Shown here piece after piece: positions 56,249 to 64,000 of a DNA stretch of 64,000 nucleotides (positions are counted from its first letter, which is position 1; the number at the start of each line of letters is the position of its first letter). The notes beneath the pieces were generated by a model that was given only the letters and a program-made list of their open reading frames with translations, had not been told where the DNA came from and did no database searches. The stretch is from Primula veris (taxonomy: Eukaryota; Streptophyta; Magnoliopsida; Ericales; Primulaceae): NCBI GenBank assembly GCA_963682055.1, contig OY821750.1, positions 32,042,081 through 32,106,080 on the forward strand, given 5' to 3'. The position numbers and the translations under genes are program-made.

Positions 56249-59017
56249 TTACAACCCCACTTGCTTCATCCACAAGGACCATTTGACAGACTCTAAAAAC
56301 TTGTCGTTTTTTCTCAAGGCGTTTATCAGATTAACATACGTCACTTTATCGGGTTCTATCCCCTTTTTTCTCATCTCCTTCACCAATGCTACCGCATCTT
56401 CGACCATTCCCGCTATTCCATAAGCCTTTATCAACGTATTATATCCACATAAATCTGGTCCAATACCAGATTCTTTCAACTCATTTAATACCTCGGTAAC
56501 TTCTTCAATCCATTGGTTCTCACCATATATATTTATTATTATATTATATGTATAATGATCAGCACGACAACCCGTTTCCTTCATTTTCTGTATGACTTCT
56601 CTGAATTTTTCCATTTCGCCTTCTTTTCCATATGCATCCAACATACAATTATAGGCCTCAAGAGAAACAGATAACCCATGAAATTGCATCGTGTTAACGG
56701 TTGATTTCATATTCCTTAGATACTTATATCGCCCATAAGCAGAAATCATAGTATTGTAAGAAATAACATCAACTAGACCTCGTTTTTTGGCTACCCAAAA
56801 GACCTTTTTAGCCTTTTTGATAAGTCCGGATTTTCCATAAATATTGAGAATGACGTTGACAGTTACGGTATTTGGTGTAAATCCATGCTCGAGCATCTCC
56901 TCAAATAGCCTAGACAGCTCATCAACTGGCAACGCTAAGGCACAACAGTTTATAACACAATTATACATCTCTTGATCCCAAACGAACTCGGTCTTCAATA
57001 ATTTGTAATACAAACTCGCTAATTTTTCTTTTTTGTCACACTGTTGATATACACGGAGCATATCACGGATAAGATATATATCTGGAATAACGTTTTTTTG
57101 CTTCTCCATTGTGTCCAAAACAACACAGGCATTCACTAATTTGCCTGCTTTAATGTACATACGTACAATAACGCTATATGCAATCAAATCCAAAGTCACA
57201 CCTGACTTTGTTAAATTTAAATAAATTTTCTCAGCTTCTGTAAACCGATTCATAGCACTGTAAATATCGATCATTGAGCATGAAATATGCAGGTTCGGCT
57301 TGTCGACAGATTTAGGCATATATATATATATTTTGACAGCATTTTCTAGATGACCCAAGTCTTTACACGAGCAAATTAGCAAATGATACAAACTATCCTC
57401 GAAACCACGATCTTTCCACCTTATATCTTTTAAAACACGTATAGTATCGTCCACCAACGAGTGCTTTACATAAGCCATAACCAATATAGAACACGACGTT
57501 TGGTTACTCAAAATATGTTCGTAAAAGTCACCTTTGAGTACTAAAGGCACTTTATCAACTTTTTCGGCTCTTTCATAAGCTTGTAAGAGAATACTAAGAA
57601 TCGAAGGGTAATGACACCCTATTTTAACCATGTCCTTAATTGTTGAAAACGCACCACTTTCATCCCCGTGCTGAGCTTGTAAATTAATCATCATGTATAA
57701 GTTAGTCGAATTGGGCTCAAATCCAGCGTGTTTGAGTTTACTATAGTAACTCTGTGCTTCTTCATAGTTATTGGCTTTTCCCCACCCTTCGATCATAGAC
57801 CTATAAGTTGCTTCATCGGGTTTTAATCCAATGGCTAATAAACTTTGGAACAACTTATCTGCATCTGCCATTTTAGAAACCTTTCCGTACCCGGTTATTA
57901 GTATGTTATAAGCTATAATATTTGGGGGAAGTCCCAGCTTTTGCATTTCGATAAATACCTCCCCGGCCTCGTCCATTTTCCCTTGCTGACTATACGTGTT
58001 AAGCAAGACCAACCAATTCTCCATATTAAACACAACCCCATCGTTTCTCAAGAAGGTTATAACTTTTTCCGCTTCGTTATACATACCCATACGCGTATAT
58101 ATGGTAATCATGGACGAATAGGCCGACTGGCAACGTAACTCGAACTCCCTCATTTGAGAAAAACAAAACTCGGCTTCCTTAACATTTTTACCCTTTTGGT
58201 ACAAACTCATGAGCATACCAAAAGTCGCCTCGTTAGGCTTAACGCCTTTTTCCAACATCAAGTGAAACCACTTAGCACCTACAACTACATATCCTTTTTT
58301 CGAACAAGCGTAAATTAGAGTATTGAAAACCCGATAGATCATCTCACAACCCGACTCTTTTTCCATCTCGTTAATCATCGTCTCAGCCAAATCCCAATCC
58401 TCTCTCCTACCCACGACTCGTAAAGCCAAGTTATAAGCATTCACATTCCCTTTCAATTTCCCATTCTTTCTCATCCATTCGAAAAAAGCCATAGTCTTGG
58501 AATCATTCTCTCTCTCGAAACGCTTCAACATTAAGTTACAAGCCTCTATACTCAAATCCGGCCTAGTCCCATCAAAACCGAAACCTACCACATTTTCATT
58601 ACCAAAACCGGAACTTAAAGTACAATCCCCGTCTACAAGCACGTGATCGTATTTAGTATCAAATATCCGATCTTTATTATACTTTTCCGAGTCAAAGATT
58701 CGATCTTCATTACATTTTTCCGAGTCAAAGATTGGGTCTTTATAAATAACCACACCCTTAAATCTTTTCCAAATACTTCTTTTACGCCTTGTCGGTTTCA
58801 AAGGGTTCAAATTCAACACTTCCGGGTTTTTATTGGGTGTTTGGAATTCAGTTGAAGGGTTTAAATGAGAGACCTTAAGCCTAGTTTTAGTAGTGAGTGG
58901 ATTATGTATGTATGTATATGTATTAGCTAAATGTAAGTAACAAGTAAATGAAGTGAATGAGCACTTACCTGTTGATGATTTTGTTGTTGCCAAATTGGGT
59001 TTCACACTCCCAGCCAT
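56249..59017 (-). CDS. BFA2: P-class PPR protein, BFA2 (At4g30825) homologue
   Basis: Single-exon ORF of 922 codons. Residues 1 to about 60 are Ser/Thr-rich with few acidic residues, a likely chloroplast transit peptide. From roughly residue 190 to the end there are tandem 35-residue helical repeats, for example PPNIIAYNILITGYGKVSK, GPDLCGYNTLIKAYGIAGMV and EPDKVTYVNLINAL. There is no E, DYW or other editing domain, so it is P class. Block-by-block similarity to Arabidopsis At4g30825 is strong, including ITIYTRMG, IEGWGKANNYEEA, VINCCALALPVDELS and the C-terminus VKWSLWMKQ. At4g30825 is known to me as BFA2, which binds the atpF-atpA intergenic region in chloroplasts and protects atpH/F transcripts needed for ATP synthase. 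The same role here is inferred. It converges on RPOTp. Confidence 0.9.
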   Translation of the reverse strand: MAGSVKPNLATTKSSTGKCSFTSFTCYLHLANTYTYIHNPLTTKTRLKVSHLNPSTEFQTPNKNPEVLNLNPLKPTRRKRSIWKRFKGVVIYKDPIFDSEKCNEDRIFDSEKYNKDRIFDTKYDHVLVDGDCTLSSGFGNENVVGFGFDGTRPDLSIEACNLMLKRFERENDSKTMAFFEWMRKNGKLKGNVNAYNLALRVVGRREDWDLAETMINEMEKESGCEMIYRVFNTLIYACSKKGYVVVGAKWFHLMLEKGVKPNEATFGMLMSLYQKGKNVKEAEFCFSQMREFELRCQSAYSSMITIYTRMGMYNEAEKVITFLRNDGVVFNMENWLVLLNTYSQQGKMDEAGEVFIEMQKLGLPPNIIAYNILITGYGKVSKMADADKLFQSLLAIGLKPDEATYRSMIEGWGKANNYEEAQSYYSKLKHAGFEPNSTNLYMMINLQAQHGDESGAFSTIKDMVKIGCHYPSILSILLQAYERAEKVDKVPLVLKGDFYEHILSNQTSCSILVMAYVKHSLVDDTIRVLKDIRWKDRGFEDSLYHLLICSCKDLGHLENAVKIYIYMPKSVDKPNLHISCSMIDIYSAMNRFTEAEKIYLNLTKSGVTLDLIAYSVIVRMYIKAGKLVNACVVLDTMEKQKNVIPDIYLIRDMLRVYQQCDKKEKLASLYYKLLKTEFVWDQEMYNCVINCCALALPVDELSRLFEEMLEHGFTPNTVTVNVILNIYGKSGLIKKAKKVFWVAKKRGLVDVISYNTMISAYGRYKYLRNMKSTVNTMQFHGLSVSLEAYNCMLDAYGKEGEMEKFREVIQKMKETGCRADHYTYNIIINIYGENQWIEEVTEVLNELKESGIGPDLCGYNTLIKAYGIAGMVEDAVALVKEMRKKGIEPDKVTYVNLINALRKNDKFLESVKWSLWMKQVGL

Positions 59018-59018
59018 A

Positions 59019-59058
59019 TATATATATATATTATATATATAATGACAAATATAGAAAG

Positions 59059-59092
<34 letters not shown>

Positions 59093-59095
59093 TTT
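59019..59095. repeat. (TA)n and (AG)n microsatellites upstream of the PPR gene
   Basis: TATATATATATATATTATAT just before the start codon, and AGAGAGAGAGAGAGAG at 59075-59090. On the minus strand this is a CT-rich leader followed by TA repeats. It may supply the leader and core promoter, but no single TATA box stands out. Confidence 0.7.
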
Positions 59096-59214
59096 TCAAT
59101 GGATAACAGACATTGAAGCAGTGGACTATAGAAAACTTTAACTGTCTGAAGAAAGTATTTCTTATACCGAATTATCCGGTTGCTTCTGTTCGGTTTCGGT
59201 TTTATATCAAAATC

Positions 59215-60540
59215 TAGAATTTACAATATTATGCTTAAATATTTTAAAGTTTACATCAAATATATTATAAAAGTCTATAAAAGTGCAAAAAAAGTTGATT
59301 TTTTTAAAAAATTGGATGAAAATAAGTAAGGAGACAAGAAAACGAACGGAAAAAAATAGACAAAAGATGCACAGATTAGTGGGGTTGACCAATTAAATCA
59401 CAATATTTTCCCATCATAAGGACATGTTAGTGAATAATACTAAAATATGGAGGATCCTTATGTTATTTATAACTCTTAAAAAACATAAACATAATATAAA
59501 ACATAACATAAACATAATTTATCTCTTCCCCTCTCCTCTCTGCACTTTTTATCTCCTCTCTCTAATCCCACTCCTCTAAGGTATTATTATTTCTATTTTA
59601 AAATTAGTAGTTTTTTTTTTACTAGAATTGAGATTACATTGGGTATTTTTTTTATACTTTAATAACAAGTTAATCATATTTTACATTATACAGTTATACG
59701 CTTTAAACTACGCATTGCGTGGACAAATACAATAGTATATATCTGTACTATTAGTTTATTTCAACATACTTTATGAGGTTTGAAACAAATATTTACAAAA
59801 AAACTCCTTTAATTACACAAATTGCAAATAACGTAAATACTAATTACACGCAGAATGCAAAATAAAATTGTTATGTTGCGTTAACTGGCATCTCACTTTC
59901 AAATTTATTTGATTATTCTATGTTTTTTTCTCGTGTTTTCTCCCCATCTCTCCAATTTTTTTACTATTAGTGCTATGAATTTTATTTTTTTGCAATAATA
60001 TTATTATTATTAATTTATGTGATTTTAGTTTTATGGTTACCAAGTTTATATTTGATTTAATTATTATCTATGAATATATGGTACCGTCACATCGGGTGGG
60101 CAGATCCGCTAGTATATATATATACATAGTCAAGTCTATCATATCGATTTTTGTTTTTGAATTATACTGAAATTGTAAGTATTTAAATACAAGAGAAGTA
60201 GATATGTAGATGTAACAATATCAATATGCATGTACCAAAAAAACAATGTCAATTCAATCTAACCTATCCTTAACAAAAATTACTCCTATATAATCACTGA
60301 TTACGAATTTACGATATATATTTAATATATATTTGCATGTCCAGTTTCTCTTTTTGCATGCTTGTATCTGAAATACATGTAAATACATGTATATTTCTAG
60401 ATTTTATAATTGGTTGTTGGCCGTTTCGATCTAATAGGTTTTTATCCCAAACGAGAATTAAACTCGTGTGCATATTTTACAGTAAGGTATTATTAGCCGA
60501 GTTTACAAGAGGCCTAGAAACTAACTAGCTAAGCTGCAAA
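59215..60540. repeat. Approx. 2-kb repeat, copy 1
   Basis: Begins in sequence shared with copy 3 (TTTAAAGTTTACATCAAATA) and contains GTTGACCAATTAAATCACAA, AAAATATGGAGGATCCTTAT, a TAGAATTGAGATTACATTGG segment, the Helitron-like insert at 59742-60112 and a right part with CCAGTTTCTCTTTTTGCATG. Confidence 0.85.
59742..60112. mobile_element. Helitron-like insertion
   Basis: 371 bp, starts TC (TCTGTACTATTAG) and ends CTAG (GATCCGCTAG), sitting between A and T in a TATATA|TATATA target: the Helitron signature of TC...CTRR between A and T with no target duplication. A weak stem (ACCG/CGGT) lies just before the end. Copy 2 of the surrounding repeat lacks exactly this segment and reads as an empty site. 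Copy 3 has it from 63906. No coding capacity. Confidence 0.65.
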
Positions 60541-61355
60541 GTAGCAAAAGAAGATTCGAAAAAGAAAATCTACAATACAAAAACGCATCAATGAGTATCA
60601 AAGTTAAAAATAAGAGTAAAAACGAGAAGTTGAGAATCTCGGTTTTTCAAAATTAAATATGTTTTTTTATATTAATCAACGATTCTCCGAAAATTAAACT
60701 ATGATTATTATTTTTCCTGTTTGAAACTTTATTATATTTTTCTTTCTTCATCAAAAAGCTTATATATATTAACAAACGTGAAACTATAATTTAATTTTTG
60801 CTGGGTTCACAAAATTAGAACTCAAAATAAGTAAAAATTACTTAACAAGAACTTGTGAAAACGAAAAGTAGATTTAGGTTCTTGCTAATCAATGACTTTG
60901 GCTTGAATTGTGTTACCGGAGTTAAAAAAAAAACAATAACTTGAGAGGTTTTTTTTTTTTTGAAAGTAACTTGAGAGGTTATTATTCTATTATAATAAGT
61001 CAACCCAAGTCAAATGAGGCTGCCCAATTTAACCAATTTTTTCCAAAAATACCCCTATACTTTTTTATTAATTAAAATAATACCATGCTCACATAAAAAA
61101 ATAAAAAAATAAAAAAAAAATAACAACTAATAACACTATGTGTCCCTCTTTAACAACCAAAAATTCTTTTAAGTCTTTTAAGTTTTATACTATTTTTTTT
61201 TGTATTATCTACGTATTTGTATCATAACTACACTTATTTTTTATATTTTAATTGCATTGCGCGTCACATACGCAACGCGTGGGGCACGATTACTAGTGCA
61301 TGTATACTCTGACTACTAAAACTAAACGGCTTATTTAAACCATACACGTTTGAAA
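60541..61355. mobile_element. Spacer with a possible Helitron 3' end
   Basis: AT-rich. TTGAGAGGTT is duplicated near 60940 and 60970. The stretch ending GCGCGTCACATACGCAACGC then GTGGGGCACGATTACTAGT (61259-61297) has a GC-rich hairpin followed by CTAGT, typical of a Helitron 3' terminus. The 5' end may be near 60985 (TCTATTATAATAAG), but the base before it is T, not A. Confidence 0.4.
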
Positions 61356-62340
61356 GTAACATTAGTGGGTTGACCAATTAAATTGCAATATTTTCCCATC
61401 ATAAGGACATGTTAGTGAATAATATTAAAATATGGAGGATCATTATGTTAGTTATAACTTGTGTATTTTCTATACTAATAGTTTATATGGAGAGTCCTTA
61501 TAAAGAAATAAATAATTTTCAAAATCCTGTTTAGTAATAATTTCAAAATCAAAAGAAACTTCTTAAATAAATAACTTATAATAAGGTAAAACTATATATT
61601 TTTTTCAACGTGAAATTTCTCTCTCCTCCTCTCCTCTATGCACACACTATCTCTCTTCTTCTGAGGTATTATTATTTCTATTTAAAGATTAGTAGTGTTT
61701 TTTTTCTTAGAATTGAGATTATATTGGATATTTTTTTTATACTTTAATAACAATTTAATCATATTTTACATTATACAGTTCTACGCGTTAAACCACGCAT
61801 CTCGTGGACAACTACATTGGTATATACATATACATATATATATATATATATACCTAGTCAAGTCTATAATATCTATTTTTGTTTTTTTAATTATACTGAA
61901 ATTGTAAGTATTTAAATACAAGAGAAGTAGATCTGTACATGTAACAATGTCAATATGCATGTAAAAAAAAAAAAAACAATGTCAATACAATCTAACTTAT
62001 CCTTAACAAAACCTACTCCTATATAATCACTGATTACGATATATATTTAATATAGATATAGAATAAGAGATTATTAACTCGTATTACTATATCAAATTAG
62101 TCCAGTTTACGAAGAAAGTACCACAGTGCCGTTTGCATGTCCAGTTTCTCTTTTTGCATGCTTTTATCTGAAATACATATAAATACAGATATATTTCCAG
62201 ATTTTATAATTGGTTGTTGGCTGTTTCGATCTAATAGGTTTTTTTCCCAAAAAAGAATTAAACTTGTGTGTATATTTTACGGTAAGTTATTGTTAGCCGA
62301 GTTTACTAGAGGCCAGCTAGAAACTACATAGCTAGCTAGT
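61356..62340. repeat. Approx. 2-kb repeat, copy 2
   Basis: Matches copy 1 from ATTAGTGGGTTGACC through GCCGAGTTTACTAGAGGCC but lacks the left 150 bp and the Helitron-like insert. Offsets to copy 1 are about 1977 bp at the left and 1799 bp at the right, the difference being the missing insert less small indels. Confidence 0.85.
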
Positions 62341-63240
62341 TCCGTTCTGTCAGTTTTGAACGTTAAATTAGAACATAAAACATGTATATATTGGAATCCC
62401 AATAATTGGTTAAAGGGGTAATCCGCCTAAATCATTCCGATTAGGCTAGTTTTTCAATTTTCAAACTAATTGCTAATCGGTTTAGTTTGGTTTGGTTTGA
62501 TTTGGTTTAGTTTTGATAGGGTTTGTTTGGTTTGGACGGTTTGATAAATTATTTTCGCTTTATGTCCACCCTTCGTAAAATCAACTTATATTTATGTGAA
62601 TAATTTCATATTAATCACTATGATCTTACTTTATCTCCTATCAACAACTGCATAACTTTACTTATTATATATGAATATCTAGCGGATGAGACCGAGTCCT
62701 TAACAATCTAAATGGAAAGTTACTTAAAATCGGTTAATTTTATAGCGAGCCTTATAGTTATGTTCAGTCTCGTTTGGTTTATTAAAAGGAGCATGAAAAA
62801 GTTAACCAATGCCATATAGGAATTTGTATTAAGTATGGTAAATTATTAATATTGTTTCAATGACACTTAAGTTGATTGAAGATATACATATAATTTATTT
62901 TGAAAATAACATAATGATTTGACGTTGTCTAATTTTAAATAGAACTTATGTTTGCATTGAATATAATTTAATTGTAGATTGATATTAATATCTTAAAAGA
63001 TGTCTCGGGGTCATTCGTTAACCAAACCAGAATGAGTACTAACATAGGAGTCTCGATACTCTGTCCCTTATTCCTTATCTTTTTAATTCAAAATATTTGT
63101 TAAAAAATATTGACAAAAAATCTACAAGATTATACGTATATTGATACACTCCAACAATTATTTTTAAGAGAAAAGTCCCACACAATTTAATTTGTAATAA
63201 AAAAAAGAGTATAATTAAATTAGTGAAATTAAAAAAAAAA
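62341..63240. other. AT-rich intergenic DNA
   Basis: 62470-62540 has a run of TTTGGTTTGGTTTGATTTGG words like those of the CCGAAC-type repeats. Otherwise nothing is supported. Confidence 0.45.
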
Positions 63241-64000
63241 ATCATTTAGTACAATATTATGTCCAAATATTTTAAAGTTTACATCAAATATATTATAAAA
63301 GTGCAAAAAAATTGATTTTTTTAAAAATTTGAATGAAAATAAGTAAGGGAACAAGAAAACAAACAGGAAAAAAGAGACAAATGATCCAGACATTAGTGGG
63401 TTGACCAATTAAATCTCAATATTTTAGCATCATAAGTACATGTTAGTGAATAATATTAAAATATGGAGGATCGTTATGTTATTTATAACTCTTAAAAAAC
63501 ATAAACATAATATAAAACTTGTGTCTTTTCTCTTTCTCTATACTATACTAATATTTATATAGAGAGATCTTATGAATCTTTGAAACAAATAATTACCAAA
63601 AATAATTTTAGTAATAATTACAAAATTAAAAAAAACTACTTAAATAAATAACTTATCATAAGAAACATTAAAACTATATATTTTTTTCAACGTGAAATTT
63701 ATCTCTCCCCCCCTTCTCTCTACACTCTCTCTCTCCTCTCAGGTATTATTATTTATGTTTTAAGATTAGTAGTGTTTTTTTTACTAGAATTGAGATTACA
63801 TTGGCTATTTTTTTTTTATACTTTAATAACAATTTAATCATATTTTATATTATACAGTTCTACGCGTTGAACCACGCATCGCATTGACAGATAAACTAGT
63901 ATATATCTGTACTATTATTTATTTCAACACCCTCTATGAGCCTTGAAATAAATATTTATAAAAAAACTCCTTTAATTATACAAATTGCAAATAAAGTAAA
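63241..64000. repeat. Approx. 2-kb repeat, copy 3 (cut by window end)
   Basis: Matches copy 1 from its left edge (TTTAAAGTTTACATCAAATA) through the Helitron-like start at 63906 and on to the end of the window. An inner segment ends ACAGATAAACTAG|T at 63899, itself a Helitron-like end. Confidence 0.85.

Noticed and set aside
58881..58968. An intron in the PPR gene's 5' coding part
   Set aside because: Removing the 88 bp gives a frameshift and early stop, and the unspliced frame is open and matches the family, so it is not used in the model (kept only as a finding).

Overview
The window looks like nuclear DNA of a eudicot plant. It is AT-rich, its genes are intron-containing, it is packed with plant-type transposable elements, and three of its genes match well-known plant families closely. 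I cannot name the species; no tRNA, rRNA or CRISPR array is visible.

Region by region. (1) Positions 1 to about 14016 are one large, GC-richer Ty3/gypsy LTR retrotransposon of the Tat lineage, lying on the minus strand and running off the left edge. From right to left it has an LTR, a tRNA-Asp-like primer-binding site, gag, protease, reverse transcriptase/RNase H, a second RNase H and integrase. All of this is broken by two frameshifts and two TAG stops. Downstream of integrase, on the opposite strand, lies a long antisense gene module (about 650-6330). Its main gene can be modelled with up to six exons and phase-0 introns, and it carries a region resembling the 'putative gypsy type transposon' family (PF04195). 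A 37-bp tandem array separates the two converging units. (2) 14111-15345 is a tandem array with an 83-bp unit that decays into longer units. (3) 17640-23095 is an SKP1-interacting F-box/LRR gene (SKIP1-like) with three coding exons, preceded by a tandem array of copies of its own leader and start-codon region. (4) 24053-24385 (minus) is a possible small secreted, GPI-anchored peptide gene. (5) 27445-27811 is a truncated F-box gene cut by a CACTA-type MITE. (6) 30766-33564 (minus) is a two-exon BAHD acyltransferase resembling spermidine hydroxycinnamoyl transferases. (7) 34-43.6 kb is gene-poor and full of small DNA transposons: Stowaway-like, hAT-like, a Mutator-like foldback with a perfect 9-bp target duplication, and others. 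(8) 43640-54480 is a complete 20-exon gene for the phage-type plastid RNA polymerase RPOTp. (9) 56249-59017 (minus) is an intron-less P-class PPR gene homologous to Arabidopsis At4g30825 (BFA2). (10) 59215-64000 holds three copies of a roughly 2-kb repeat with Helitron-like insertions, continuing past the right edge.

RPOTp and the PPR gene converge tail to tail and both serve chloroplast gene expression: one transcribes plastid genes, the other is known in Arabidopsis to stabilise ATP-synthase transcripts. The F-box and BAHD genes act independently of them. Most of the remaining sequence is transposon-derived or visibly rearranged, and local tandem duplication recurs in several gene leaders and introns.
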